Below are positions 32,461 to 42,750 of a stretch of DNA of 64,000 nucleotides, in pieces. The position numbers and the translations under genes are program-made. A model generated the notes under the pieces. It was given only the letters and a program-made list of their open reading frames with translations. It ran no database searches and had not been told where the DNA came from. This DNA comes from Dyella jiangningensis (GTDB taxonomy: Bacteria; Pseudomonadota; Gammaproteobacteria; Xanthomonadales; Rhodanobacteraceae), in contig NZ_NFZS01000001.1 of the NCBI RefSeq assembly GCF_003264855.1, positions 1,860,001 to 1,924,000 of the forward strand, in the 5' to 3' direction. Every line of letters starts with the position of its first letter. The first letter of the stretch is position 1.

Positions 32461-33752
32461 CTCGCACCCTCGACGAATGGCTGGCCTATCAGGAACGCGT
32501 GAACGTGCGCAGCATCGAGCTCGGCCTCGATCGCGTGCGCGCCGTATGGCAGGCCATGGGGGCGCCCGCACCGGCCCGGCGCGTGATCACGGTCGGCGGC
32601 ACCAACGGCAAGGGCTCCACCGTGGCGCTGCTGGAAAGCATGCTTGCCGCGGCGGGCCAGCGCGTCGGCTGCTATACCTCGCCGCATCTGCTGCACTACC
32701 GCGAGCGCGTGCGCATCGAGGGCGTGGACGCATCGGATGACGCGCTGATCGCCAGCTTCGAACGCATCGAAGCGGCACGTGGCGAGATCCCGTTGACCTA
32801 TTTCGAGTTCGGCACGCTCGCCGCATTGGATCTGTTCGCTCGCGCCAACCTGGACGTCGCCGTGCTGGAAGTGGGGCTGGGTGGTCGCCTGGATGCGGTG
32901 AACATCATCGACGCGGATATCTCCATCATCACCACGGTCGACCTGGACCATATGGATTGGCTGGGGCCCGATCGCGACAGCATCGGCGTCGAGAAGGCCG
33001 GGATTGCGCGCGCGGATCGGCCGGCCATCGTCGGTGAGACCGAGCCACCGAAGGGGCTGCTCGACGCCCTGCAGCGTATCGGCGCGCAGGTGCAACGCGC
33101 TGGCGTGGATTTTTCCGTGGAACACCTTGCCGAACGCGGCTGGCGCTGGGCCCACGTCGACGGCACCGACATGCAACTGCCCGATCCCGCACTGGCCGCG
33201 CCGGTGCAATACGCCAACGCCGCCGCCGCCGTCGCGGCGATTCATGCGCTGCAGGCAAGCGATGAGGCCGCTGCTGCCATCAATCTGGAGACGATCGCTG
33301 CCGCTGGACTTCGAACGGTCCACGTGGCGGCCCGCCTGCAATCGCTGGGCGGCGATCCTGCCTTGGTGGTGGACGTCGGGCACAACCCCCAGGCTGCCCG
33401 TGCATTGGCGGAATGGCTGGATGCCCATCCGGGTGGGCGCGTGCACGCGGTCTACGGCGCGCTGTCGGACAAGGACGTGGGCGGCGTGATCCGCGCGCTG
33501 GGTTCGCGCATCGATCACTGGCATCTGGCGGGACTCGAGAAGGACACGCCACGTGGCCTGCCTTCCAGCGTGTTGCTGGATCAGCTGCTGCTGGCGCTGC
33601 CCAAGGCGCGCTACGACATCCACGAAGATGTGCGTTCGGCGTTGTCGGCCGCTCGCGCCACGGCCCGCGCCGGCGAACGCGTGCTTGCTTTCGGCTCGTT
33701 CTTCGTTGCCTCCGCGGTGCTTGCTGAATCGAAAGGTCCGCTTTCGGCCTGA
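32457..33752 (+). CDS. folC: Bifunctional dihydrofolate synthase / folylpolyglutamate synthase
   Basis: 431 residues, the normal length. The ATP P-loop is TVGGTNGKGSTVALLE (about residues 41-56), the Mur-ligase-type central domain has TYFEFGTLAALDLF, VAVLEVGLGGRLDAVN and IITTVDLDHMDWLG, and the C-terminal domain has ALVVDVGHNPQAARALA. It adds L-glutamate to dihydropteroate and then to reduced folates in the cytoplasm. Downstream come a SPOR protein, cvpA and purF, the same order as E. coli folC-dedD-cvpA-purF, which supports the call. Confidence 0.95.
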   Translation: MTRTLDEWLAYQERVNVRSIELGLDRVRAVWQAMGAPAPARRVITVGGTNGKGSTVALLESMLAAAGQRVGCYTSPHLLHYRERVRIEGVDASDDALIASFERIEAARGEIPLTYFEFGTLAALDLFARANLDVAVLEVGLGGRLDAVNIIDADISIITTVDLDHMDWLGPDRDSIGVEKAGIARADRPAIVGETEPPKGLLDALQRIGAQVQRAGVDFSVEHLAERGWRWAHVDGTDMQLPDPALAAPVQYANAAAAVAAIHALQASDEAAAAINLETIAAAGLRTVHVAARLQSLGGDPALVVDVGHNPQAARALAEWLDAHPGGRVHAVYGALSDKDVGGVIRALGSRIDHWHLAGLEKDTPRGLPSSVLLDQLLLALPKARYDIHEDVRSALSAARATARAGERVLAFGSFFVASAVLAESKGPLSA

Positions 33753-33769
33753 ACAGCGGGCGGGGCAGG

Positions 33770-33775
33770 TATAAT
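33770..33775 (+). promoter_or_regulatory. Consensus -10 element before the SPOR-protein gene
   Basis: TATAAT at 33770-33775 is a perfect sigma-70 -10 in a GC-rich setting, 38 bp before the TTG start. No good -35 lies 16-18 bp upstream, so it is either a weak or an activated promoter, or chance. Confidence 0.3.
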
Positions 33776-33813
33776 CGCGCCCGTTCCCGCACCCCTGTCG
33801 TTTGGAGCCTGTC

Positions 33814-34869
33814 TTGAAAACACGTCTGCTGGGCGCTGCCGTGCTCATCGCACTGGCTGTACTGATCGTGCCGATGCTCTTCTCCAGCAATCCGCCCAGC
33901 ACGAGTGGCGATGAAACGGTCAGCCTGGCGATTCCGCCGGCGCCCGATCGCGATCTGCAGACCAAGACCATGAGCCTGACGCCTGGTGCGACCCCGGCTT
34001 CCGCCGCATCGGCCGCGCCCAAGCCGGCCGTGCAGACGCCGACGCCCGCGCCGACCGCGGCGCCGGTGGGCACGTCCGACCAGCTCGCTACGGTGAATAT
34101 CGCTTCCAATCGTCCCAAGGATGTGGAAACCGATCCCACCGCCGGCCAGAAGCCCGAGCCGACCACGGTCACCCGGCCGGGCTCGAGCGCGTCGCAGCCG
34201 GTGATTCCGGCGCAGGGCAAGGCGGACACGACCGCCGCCCCCGCCAAGACGACCGCTTCCATGGCGGCAATTCCGTCGGCGACGCCCGCCGCGCCGCCGG
34301 CAACGGCTGCCCACGGCCAGTACTCGCTCAATCTCAGCGCCTATGCGTCGAGCGCCAGCGCGCAGAGCCTCATTCAGCGCGTGCGCGGACTGGGCTACCC
34401 GGCTTCGGGCCGCAGCATCAGCCAGGGCGGCAAGCAGCTCACCCTGGTGACCGCCGGTCCGTTCGAGTCGCGCGCTGCGGCTGAAGCGGCCCGCCTGAAG
34501 ATCACCCAGACCATTCCGGGCGCGCCGGCTCATCTTGAGAGCAGCGCCAGCACGCCGACCCAGGACGATCCGGCTCCGGCCGCCAAGCCCGCCGGTTCGA
34601 CTGCCGCCACGCCGGCCGCGGGCAGTTCCAAGCCGGGCGGTTGGGCCGTGCAGATCGCCGCGATGGGCAGCCAGGCCGACGCCAATGCGCTGCGCGACAA
34701 GCTGCGTGCGAACGGTTTCGACGGCTACGTGGATACGGTGAACGCAAGCGGCAAGCAGCTGTGGCGCGTGCGCGCCGGCCCGCAGACCCAGCGCGCCGAT
34801 GCGGTCCGCATCCGCGATGAGATCAAGACCAAGATGGGCGTGGACGGCAACGTTGTCAGCGCTCCGTGA
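33814..34869 (+). CDS. Membrane-anchored SPOR-domain protein (DedD-like)
   Basis: 351 residues from TTG 33814, chosen because GGAG sits 6 nt upstream and the protein then begins MKTRLLGAAVLIALAVLIVP, an inner-membrane anchor. A long Ala/Pro/Thr-rich periplasmic linker (about residues 30-170) follows. Two SPOR-type modules are present: one from YSLNLSAYASSASAQSLIQR to LVTAGPFESRAAAEAA, and one from GWAVQIAAMGSQADANALRD to WRVRAGPQTQRADAV at the C-terminus. SPOR domains bind denuded glycan strands at the septum, so this is a cell-division protein. The two SPOR copies are more than E. coli DedD has. The place between folC and cvpA matches dedD. Confidence 0.85.
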   Translation: MKTRLLGAAVLIALAVLIVPMLFSSNPPSTSGDETVSLAIPPAPDRDLQTKTMSLTPGATPASAASAAPKPAVQTPTPAPTAAPVGTSDQLATVNIASNRPKDVETDPTAGQKPEPTTVTRPGSSASQPVIPAQGKADTTAAPAKTTASMAAIPSATPAAPPATAAHGQYSLNLSAYASSASAQSLIQRVRGLGYPASGRSISQGGKQLTLVTAGPFESRAAAEAARLKITQTIPGAPAHLESSASTPTQDDPAPAAKPAGSTAATPAAGSSKPGGWAVQIAAMGSQADANALRDKLRANGFDGYVDTVNASGKQLWRVRAGPQTQRADAVRIRDEIKTKMGVDGNVVSAP

Positions 34870-34896
34870 ACCTGAATCCATCGAGACGCTGACCCG

Positions 34897-35502
34897 GTGA
34901 ATTGGGCCGACTACATCATTCTCGCGGTGCTGGCCCTCTCGGTCTTGATCGGGCTGTGGCGTGGCCTCATTTCCGAGGTGTTGGCGCTGGCGATCTGGGT
35001 CGCGGCGTTCTGGGTGGCGTGGACGTTCGGTCCCAGCGTGGCCGGGTATTTCGAACACAGCATCCAGCTGCCGTCGGCGCGGATCCTGGTGGGATACGGC
35101 ATCTGTTTTCTTGCCGTGCTGATTGCCGGGGCGCTGTTGCGCTTCCTGGTCAGCAAGCTGATCGAGGGCACCGGATTGTCCGGTACCGATCGCCTGCTGG
35201 GCATGGTGTTCGGGTTCGTCCGCGGCGTGTTGCTGGTGACGCTTGCGGTGTTCCTGCTCGGGTTTACCGCGTTCACGCGGGACCCGTGGTGGAACGAATC
35301 GGCGTTACTGCCGCAGTTCAAGGGAATGGCTGCGTGGCTGGGAGAGAGGGTGCCGGATAGTGTCCGCCATTACCTCAATCCTCCAGCCTTGCTGGACCAT
35401 TTGCCCGCCTTGCCGGCGGGAGCACCGGGCGCTTCACCAGCGACCGGGCACCAGACCCATCCGGCGGCCGCATCCACGGCCGCTCCGGCAACGACTCACT
35501 AA
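34897..35502 (+). CDS. cvpA: CvpA-family inner-membrane protein
   Basis: 201 residues from GTG 34897. Four TM helices occupy about residues 5-135: [42 protein letters not shown]-type [20 protein letters not shown], and [18 protein letters not shown] Pro/Ala/Thr-rich tail follows. CvpA is needed for colicin V production in E. coli and is linked to envelope homeostasis; its biochemical role is not settled. It lies directly before purF with a 16-bp gap, as in many gammaproteobacteria, so the two are co-transcribed. Confidence 0.9.
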   Translation: MNWADYIILAVLALSVLIGLWRGLISEVLALAIWVAAFWVAWTFGPSVAGYFEHSIQLPSARILVGYGICFLAVLIAGALLRFLVSKLIEGTGLSGTDRLLGMVFGFVRGVLLVTLAVFLLGFTAFTRDPWWNESALLPQFKGMAAWLGERVPDSVRHYLNPPALLDHLPALPAGAPGASPATGHQTHPAAASTAAPATTH

Positions 35503-35518
35503 TTACGGGCTTTCAACC

Positions 35519-36994
<1,476 letters not shown>

Positions 36995-37011
36995 TCGCAA
37001 GAGTCAAATAC

Positions 37012-37094
37012 TGTAGGAGCGCACCCAGTGCGCGACCGCAGGGCGGCGGTATATCCGCTCCGTGAGGCTATCGCGCACTGGGTGCGCTCCTACA
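37012..37094. repeat. REP-like palindromic pair
   Basis: TGTAGGAGCGCACCCAGTGC begins at 37012 and its inverted copy ends at 37094, making a long stem with a roughly 35-bp unpaired middle. The same element occurs at 38117, 41935, 42085, 44803, 44912, 45021 and 60374, always between genes. Such elements are typical REP/BIME sequences of Xanthomonadaceae and pseudomonads. Confidence 0.9.
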
Positions 37095-37112
37095 GTAGAG
37101 CTATCTCGCGCC

Positions 37113-37925
37113 ATGACCGCCGACCTCCACGCCGCCGCCAAGCGCTGCCTCGACGCCACCGATCCGTCGGAAAAGCTGCGCCTGACGCACGCGACGTGGG
37201 AAGCTTTCCTCGCCGGCGAGCTTCATCCCACAGCGTCGTCGCCGGCGCCCGAACCCATCGGAGCACCCGGCCGGCCGGACCGTCCGCAACTCGTGCCCCA
37301 ACGGCAGGTGCCGCATCGCGGCCTCGGCACGGCGGAAGGTCGCGCCGCGTTGGTGCATGCCGTGGCGCATATCGAATTCAACGCGATAAATCTTGCCTGG
37401 GATGCGGTCTATCGCTTCCGCGACAAGCCGCTCGAGTATTACCGTGACTGGGCCAGTTGCGCGCACGACGAGGCACGCCATTTCGCCATGCTGTCCGGGC
37501 GCCTCGCCGAACTCGGCCACGCCTATGGCGACTTCGACGCCCACAACGGCCTGTGGGAAATGGCAGAGAAGACCGCACACCACGACACCGCGCGCATGGC
37601 GCTGGTACCGCGGGTGCTGGAGGCGCGAGGACTCGACGTTACCCCGGGCATGATCGATCGCCTGCTTTCCGTGGGTGACGAGCGCACGGTGGCCATCCTC
37701 GAAGTCATCCTGCGCGAAGAAGTGGCGCATGTCGCAGCCGGTACACGCTGGTTCCGCCATTGCTGCGAACGCGATGGCCTCGACCCGCGCGAGACCTTCC
37801 TCGACTTGCTGCGCGACTACATGGGCCGCAACCTGCGCGGCCCGTTCAACCGTCCGGCACGCCTGGAAGCCGGCTTCGACCATGAAGAGCTCGACCGCCT
37901 GACCGAGCTGGCGCTGCAGAGCTGA
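37113..37925 (+). CDS. Ferritin-like DUF455 protein
   Basis: 270 residues from ATG 37113, right after the REP element. A four-helix di-iron bundle is suggested by carboxylate/histidine motifs: VAHIEFNAINLAWDAV, CAHDEARHFAMLSGRL (E-x-x-H), VPRVLEARGLDV and LREEVAHVAAGTRWF (E-x-x-H). This is the DUF455 family, found next to varied genes and sometimes linked to tRNA-modifying MiaE-like folds, but with no settled reaction. It is cytoplasmic, with no signal. It stands alone. Confidence 0.82.
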   Translation: MTADLHAAAKRCLDATDPSEKLRLTHATWEAFLAGELHPTASSPAPEPIGAPGRPDRPQLVPQRQVPHRGLGTAEGRAALVHAVAHIEFNAINLAWDAVYRFRDKPLEYYRDWASCAHDEARHFAMLSGRLAELGHAYGDFDAHNGLWEMAEKTAHHDTARMALVPRVLEARGLDVTPGMIDRLLSVGDERTVAILEVILREEVAHVAAGTRWFRHCCERDGLDPRETFLDLLRDYMGRNLRGPFNRPARLEAGFDHEELDRLTELALQS

Positions 37926-37944
37926 CGGGGCCGCTTCGCGGCCG

Positions 37945-38088
37945 CATGCCGATGCGAGTGCGGCGAAGCCAGGATCCTTGGGCGCAGACATCACCACGAC
38001 ACCGAAGGACATTCCCGGCATCGGGCGTTACGCGATGTTGCGTGACCCGCAGGGTGCGCGGCTTGCGCTGTTTTTGCCGAACCGCTGA
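37945..38088 (+). pseudogene. C-terminal remnant of a VOC (glyoxalase-like) family gene
   Basis: In frame with the TGA at 38086-38088, the DNA encodes HADASAAKPGSLGADITTTP, then KDIPGIGRYAMLRDPQGARL and ALFLPNR. This is the typical last beta-alpha-beta module of VOC proteins (G-A-x-I...DIPGIGR...DPQGA...F). No start codon or N-terminal module is present; the ferritin-like gene ends just 20 bp upstream. The rest of the gene has been lost. Confidence 0.7.
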
Positions 38089-38116
38089 AGCACCTGCTTC
38101 ACCTGCAGGCTTCAAC

Positions 38117-38199
38117 TGTAGGAGCGCACCCAGTGCGCGACCGCGGAGTTTCGGCGGCACAGCTTCGTAGGCTTTTCGCGCACTGGGTGCGCTCCTACA
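38117..38199. repeat. REP-like palindromic pair
   Basis: Second complete copy of the window's REP pair, between the VOC remnant and the tRNA terminator. Its outer arms match those at 37012-37094 over about 23 bp; the middle differs. Confidence 0.9.
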
Positions 38200-38225
38200 G
38201 GTGGCGTCTTGCAAAAACAGGCAAC

Positions 38226-38253
38226 AAAAAAGCCGGCACAAGGCCGGCTTTTT
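38226..38253. terminator. Bidirectional intrinsic terminator
   Basis: AAAAAGCCGGC (38227-38237) and GCCGGCTTTTT (38243-38253) form a GC stem flanked by A and T runs on both sides. It ends the tRNA-Pro transcript on the minus strand and anything arriving from the left on the plus strand. Confidence 0.85.
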
Positions 38254-38264
38254 CATCGAATCTT

Positions 38265-38341
38265 TGGTCGGGGTGACATGATTCGAACATGCGACTTCTA
38301 CGTCCCGAACGTAGCGCTCTACCAGGCTGAGCTACACCCCG
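38265..38341 (-). tRNA. tRNA-Pro (anticodon CGG)
   Basis: The minus strand folds as a 77-nt cloverleaf with encoded CCA. The acceptor stem is CGGGGTG with CACCCCG, the D arm is AGCTCAGCCTGGTAGAGC, the anticodon stem is CTACG/CGTAG around loop TTCGGGA (anticodon CGG), and the T loop is TTCGAAT. It reads proline codon CCG, the common one in GC-rich genomes. The terminator at 38226-38253 follows. Confidence 0.97.
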
Positions 38342-38542
38342 TGGGAGCCGCGTATCTTAATGACCTTCCCGGACCTTGGCAACAGGATTGTGAAATTTTT
38401 TCGTCATGCGGTCCGGAGTGCCTTTCCAGGGTCGTTCGGCAGAGGCTCCAGGGCGGCCTTCTGCTAACCTATACGGCTCTGTCGGACCCATCGCCATCTG
38501 GCGGTTTCCCGACGCTTTTCTCATCGTTTAGCAGAGGATTTC

Positions 38543-39916
38543 ATGGCGCTTACCCCGGCCCGTACCATGCCCGGCGTGCTCGAGCTGCTGCCGCTCGACC
38601 AGATCGCGTTCCAGCGCATGCTCGACGTGATCCGCCGCAACTATGAGCGCTTTGGTTTCCTGCCGGTCGAGACGCCGGTGATCGAATACTCTGACGTGCT
38701 GCTGACCAAGACCGGCGGCGAGACGGAGCGCCAGGTCTATTTCGTGCAGTCCACCGGCGCGCTGGAGCAGGGCGAGAAGCCCGAGCTGGCGCTGCGCTTC
38801 GACCTCACCGTGCCGCTGGCCCGCTACGTGGCCGAACACGAGCACGACCTGTCGTTCCCGTTCCGCCGCTACCAGATGCAGCGCGTGTACCGCGGCGAGC
38901 GCGCCCAGCGCGGCCGCTTCCGCGAGTTCTACCAGTGCGACATCGACGTGATCGGCAAGGACGGCCTGTCGGTCCGCTATGACGCCGAGCTTCCCGCGGT
39001 GATCTACAGCGTGTTCCGCGAACTCAACATCGGTGCGTTCACCATCCAGCTCAACAACCGCAAGCTGATGCGTGGCTTCTTCGAAAGCCTGGGTGTCACC
39101 GATGGCGAGCAGCAGACGCTGGTGCTGCGCGAAGTGGACAAGCTCGACAAGCGCGGCGCCGACTACGTGCGCGACACGCTTACCGGCGAGCAGTTCGGCC
39201 TGAGTGCCGAGGTGGCGCAGAAAATCCTCGACTTCGTGCAGGTGCGCTCAACCTCGCTGCAGGATGCGTTCGACAAGCTCGACGCGCTGGGCTCCGGCCC
39301 CGAATCGATGGAGCAGGGCCGCGCTGAACTGAAGGAAGTGCTCGGCCTGATCCGCGACTTCGGCGTGCCGGAAACGCACTACGTGCTGAACCTGTCGATC
39401 GCGCGCGGCCTGGACTACTACACCGGCACCGTCTACGAGACCACGCTCAACGATCATCCGCAGATCGGTTCGATCTGTTCGGGCGGCCGCTACGAAAACC
39501 TGGCCAGCCAGTACACCAAGTCGAAGCTGCCGGGCGTGGGCATTTCCATTGGCCTCACGCGACTTTACTGGCAGCTGCGCGATGCCGGGCTGATCGCTAC
39601 CAGCCAAAGCACGGTCGACGTGCTGGTGACGCAAATGGACGCGGCGCAGATGCCGGCTTACCTCGCTCTCGCCAACGAGCTGCGCTCGGCAGGCATCGCC
39701 ACCGAAGTCGTGCTGGAAGGCGGCAAGCTCGGCAAGCAGTTCAAATACGCCGATCGCGCGGGCATCCGCTTCGTGGTCGTGCTGGGCGAGGACGAGATCG
39801 CCAAGGGCGTGGTCACCGTGAAGGACCTGCGTCGCGAAGACCAGTTCGAGGTATCGCGCGCCGAGTTGATCAAGTCGCTGCGCGTGGAACTGGCGCAGGC
39901 CGAAATCGGTCGCTGA
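38543..39916 (+). CDS. hisS: Histidyl-tRNA synthetase
   Basis: 457 residues. Class II motifs are visible: [18 protein letters not shown] with [15 protein letters not shown] (motif 1 region), [20 protein letters not shown] with [11 protein letters not shown] (motif 2) and [13 protein letters not shown] (motif 3). The HisRS-specific segment [13 protein letters not shown] is present. The anticodon-binding domain follows from about residue 355 (DVLVTQMD to [13 protein letters not shown]). It charges tRNA-His. The 200 bp between tRNA-Pro and this start hold no other gene. Confidence 0.96.
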   Translation: MALTPARTMPGVLELLPLDQIAFQRMLDVIRRNYERFGFLPVETPVIEYSDVLLTKTGGETERQVYFVQSTGALEQGEKPELALRFDLTVPLARYVAEHEHDLSFPFRRYQMQRVYRGERAQRGRFREFYQCDIDVIGKDGLSVRYDAELPAVIYSVFRELNIGAFTIQLNNRKLMRGFFESLGVTDGEQQTLVLREVDKLDKRGADYVRDTLTGEQFGLSAEVAQKILDFVQVRSTSLQDAFDKLDALGSGPESMEQGRAELKEVLGLIRDFGVPETHYVLNLSIARGLDYYTGTVYETTLNDHPQIGSICSGGRYENLASQYTKSKLPGVGISIGLTRLYWQLRDAGLIATSQSTVDVLVTQMDAAQMPAYLALANELRSAGIATEVVLEGGKLGKQFKYADRAGIRFVVVLGEDEIAKGVVTVKDLRREDQFEVSRAELIKSLRVELAQAEIGR

Positions 39917-40000
39917 TCCGTCGCGCTTGAAGCGAAGGCCGCGCCGGCTGGGCGCGGCCGCACCACCTCAACAGATGGCCCGTCCGGGCTGGAGCAAGGC

Positions 40001-41893
40001 ATGACCGCAAAGACGATACTCCTGGACGGCAACAGCCTCACCCGCGAGCAACTGGTGGCCGTGGCGCGCCAGGGCCTGCGCGTGGCGCTGGATGAAACGC
40101 AGCTCAAGCGCGTGCAGCGCGCGGCGGATTTCCTTGCCGACAAGGTGAGCTGCGGCGAGCCGACCTACGGCGTCACCACGGGTTTCGGCAGCAATGCCGA
40201 CAAGCTGCTGGGCGCGCATCGCCTGCGTGATGAACTGCCGGGTGGCAACCCCGACAAGCCGGAAGGCACGCTGCTGGAAGAACTGCAGCACAACCTCATC
40301 ACCACGCACGCGGTGTGCGTGGGCAAGCCGTTCGCGCCGGACGTGGTGCGCGCGATGCTGGTGATCCGCATCAACACGCTGATGCGTGGCCACTCGGGTA
40401 TTCGCGTGGAGACGCTGAAGGCACTCACCGCGATGCTCAATGCCGACATCGTGCCGGTGGTGCCGGAGAAGGGCTCGGTGGGCGCCAGCGGCGATCTTGC
40501 GCCGCTTTCGCATCTGGCCATCGTGTTGCTGGGTGGTGGCGAGGCGTTCTACCAGGGCGAGCGACTGCCGGGCGCCGAAGCGCTGAAGCGCGCGGGCCTG
40601 TCGCCCATCCGCCTGTCGTTCAAGGAGGGCCTCGCGCTCAACAACGGCACGGCGCAGATGCTCGCCACGGGCGCGCTGGCACTGGACGACCTGGAGCATC
40701 TGCTCGAGCTGGCGGATCTCGCCGCCGCGATGACGCTCGATGCGTTCGCCGGACGCAGCGGCGCGCTGCGCCCCGAGGTACACGCCTTGCGCCCGCATCC
40801 CGGACAGGTGGATACGGCCGCCCATGTGCGCGATCTGCTCGAAGGCAGCACGCTGGTGGACATTCCCTATCACCTGGTGCCGCGCTTCAAGCAATGGACG
40901 GCCGACTCGTGGACCGATGCGGCCGACCAGGCGCTCACCTTCGACATCGGCTGGGATTGGGTGCCCGCCAACCAGCGGCATGGCCGCGAGGCGTTCTACG
41001 CGCGCTTCCTGCCGTTCAGGGGCGGCAAGAAGCACCAGCCGCAGGACGCGTACTGCCTGCGCTGCATGCCGCAGGTGCATGGCGCGGTGCGCGATGCCTG
41101 GGCACAGGCCTGCCGCGTGATCGACATCGAGCTCAACGCTGTTACCGACAATCCGCTGATCTTCCCTGACGCCGAGAACGCGCAGTTCATCGAAGAGCAG
41201 GTCATCTCCGCGGGCCATTTCCATGGCATGCCGCTGGCGCTGGCGATGAGCTATGTGAAGGCGGCGATCCCGGTGCTCGCTTCCATCTCCGAGCGTCGCC
41301 TCAACAAGCTGGTCGATCCGGCCACCAACGACGGCCTGCCGGCCTTCCTTACCGGCAATGAAGACGGCACCGATTCGGGCTTCATGATCGTGCAGTACAC
41401 CGCTGCAGCGCTGGTGAACGACCTCGCCACGCGCGCGCATCCGGCCAGCGTGTACTCGGTGCCGACCAGTGCGAACGCGGAAGACCACGTGTCCATGGGC
41501 GCCAACGAGGCGCGCCACGTGCTGGAGATGATGGAAGACCTCGGCCACGTGATCTCGCTGGAGCTCTACACCGCGGCGCAGGCGCTCGATTTCCGTCAGG
41601 CCATGCTCAACGCGGCGTGTCGCCTGGCATCGCGTGGCGACTGGCAGGCATTGGCGGGCAAGGTGTCCAACGCACCGCGCGAAGGTCATCCGCATTACGC
41701 GCAGTTCGTCGCCGAAGTGCAGCAGCTGACCCAGGCGCTGGCGAGCGTGGGCGACTTCCACGCGGGCGAAGCCGTGCGCAAGGCGCACGATGTCCTGCGC
41801 GAGCACATCGGTTTCATGGCGCGCGACCGCGCGATGGATGGTGACGTGCGCACGGTGTGCGAGCTGGTGCGCCAGCGTGTGTTCACCGCATAA
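40001..41893 (+). CDS. hutH: Histidine ammonia-lyase-like MIO enzyme with extra insertion
   Basis: 630 residues, about 120 longer than usual bacterial HutH. The MIO cofactor triad is Ala162-Ser163-Gly164 in GSVGASGDLAPLSH. The substrate-selecting segment is ELQHNLITTHAV (a Thr-His where HAL has Ser-His), and ANAEDHVSMGAN keeps the glutamate typical of histidine rather than phenylalanine or tyrosine lyases. So histidine to urocanate is the best guess. An insertion of roughly 60 residues (about 285-345, with QWTADSWTDAADQALTFDIG) precedes the conserved PQDAYCLRCMPQVHGA. No hutU, hutI or hutG is nearby, so it is isolated from the degradation pathway. A tyrosine or other aromatic lyase role cannot be ruled out. 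Confidence 0.75.
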   Translation: MTAKTILLDGNSLTREQLVAVARQGLRVALDETQLKRVQRAADFLADKVSCGEPTYGVTTGFGSNADKLLGAHRLRDELPGGNPDKPEGTLLEELQHNLITTHAVCVGKPFAPDVVRAMLVIRINTLMRGHSGIRVETLKALTAMLNADIVPVVPEKGSVGASGDLAPLSHLAIVLLGGGEAFYQGERLPGAEALKRAGLSPIRLSFKEGLALNNGTAQMLATGALALDDLEHLLELADLAAAMTLDAFAGRSGALRPEVHALRPHPGQVDTAAHVRDLLEGSTLVDIPYHLVPRFKQWTADSWTDAADQALTFDIGWDWVPANQRHGREAFYARFLPFRGGKKHQPQDAYCLRCMPQVHGAVRDAWAQACRVIDIELNAVTDNPLIFPDAENAQFIEEQVISAGHFHGMPLALAMSYVKAAIPVLASISERRLNKLVDPATNDGLPAFLTGNEDGTDSGFMIVQYTAAALVNDLATRAHPASVYSVPTSANAEDHVSMGANEARHVLEMMEDLGHVISLELYTAAQALDFRQAMLNAACRLASRGDWQALAGKVSNAPREGHPHYAQFVAEVQQLTQALASVGDFHAGEAVRKAHDVLREHIGFMARDRAMDGDVRTVCELVRQRVFTA

Positions 41894-41934
41894 GGGCGAG
41901 CCGTACCGGACGCGCTCCTACATTACATTTTCCT

Positions 41935-42237
41935 TGTAGGAGCGCACCCAGTGCGCGATTCAACCTCGCCACAGTCCGCGCCGTGTCTGCCAGCCATCCA
42001 CCAGCCACAGCAGGATGAGCACGATCACCAGATGCTGCGCGAGGCCGGGCGGCAAAATCCCTCCACATCGCCAGCACCCACATCTGTAGGAGCGCACCCA
42101 GTGCGCGATTCAACCTCGCCGCCGCCCACGCCTTAGCTACGAAGCCGCCCATCCCAGCCACAGCAGGATGAGCACGATCAGCAGCTTCTGCATGAGGCCG
42201 GGCGGCAGGCCTTTCCACAGCGCCAGCATCCACATCT
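41935..42237. repeat. Tandem duplication: REP half-element plus the 3' end of the DUF998-like gene
   Basis: Unit 1 (41935-42084) and unit 2 (42085-42237) both begin TGTAGGAGCGCACCCAGTGC, continue GCGATTCAACCTCGCC, and then carry the antisense of the membrane-protein gene's tail (AGCCACAGCAGGATGAGCAC in both). Unit 2 contains the real 3' end of the gene at 42137. Unit 1 is a diverged copy that no longer codes. Confidence 0.8.
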
Positions 42238-42730
42238 GCACGAAGGCGAGCCAGGCAAGCACCACGCCGGCTCGCCGTTTGCGTACGCCTTCCTCTCGCT
42301 GCCAGCGCGACGACCACAGCAGCATGCCCATGACCAGGCAAAGGAAGGTGGCCTGTGCCGCCAGGCCATGCAGCAGTCGCGCAAGGTTTTCCTGCGCCGT
42401 GTTCTCGAACAGCACGGTATGGGCCACGACCGGCAAGGCCAGCGCGGCGACCATGAAGAGCATGCTGGCCAGTGCGCTGCGCTGGGCACGCAAGGTGGCG
42501 CGATAGCCCGCGAACGCGAACACGGCAAGGGATGCGGCCATCAGGTCGTAGGCGCCGCGCAGGCAGGCGCCGCCGGGACCGCGCAGATACGTGCTGAGCG
42601 GCATCGCCATGGGGTCGAGATCGGTGCGGGTGAACTGCAACGCGCCGGCGGTCAGTGCAAAGGCCACAACTGCGGCGTACAGCAGGGCGATGGATAGTCG
42701 TTGCAGTGGTGCAGGGCGGGTGCTTTCCAT
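42137..42730 (-). CDS. DUF998-like multi-pass membrane protein
   Basis: 197 residues from ATG 42730, six predicted TM helices: LSIALLYAAVVAFALTAGAL, LMAASLAVFAFAGYRATL, SMLFMVAALALPVVAHTVLF, LAAQATFLCLVMGMLLWSS, VVLAWLAFVQMWMLALW and LLIVLILLWLGWA. The size and helix pattern fit the DUF998 family, whose function is unknown. It lies 20 bp downstream of the MFS exporter gene and may be its third operon member. The last 30 or so codons are duplicated downstream together with a REP half-element. Confidence 0.72.
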   Translation of the reverse strand: MESTRPAPLQRLSIALLYAAVVAFALTAGALQFTRTDLDPMAMPLSTYLRGPGGACLRGAYDLMAASLAVFAFAGYRATLRAQRSALASMLFMVAALALPVVAHTVLFENTAQENLARLLHGLAAQATFLCLVMGMLLWSSRWQREEGVRKRRAGVVLAWLAFVQMWMLALWKGLPPGLMQKLLIVLILLWLGWAAS

Positions 42731-42750
42731 CGCTGTCCTTGCCTTGGTCT

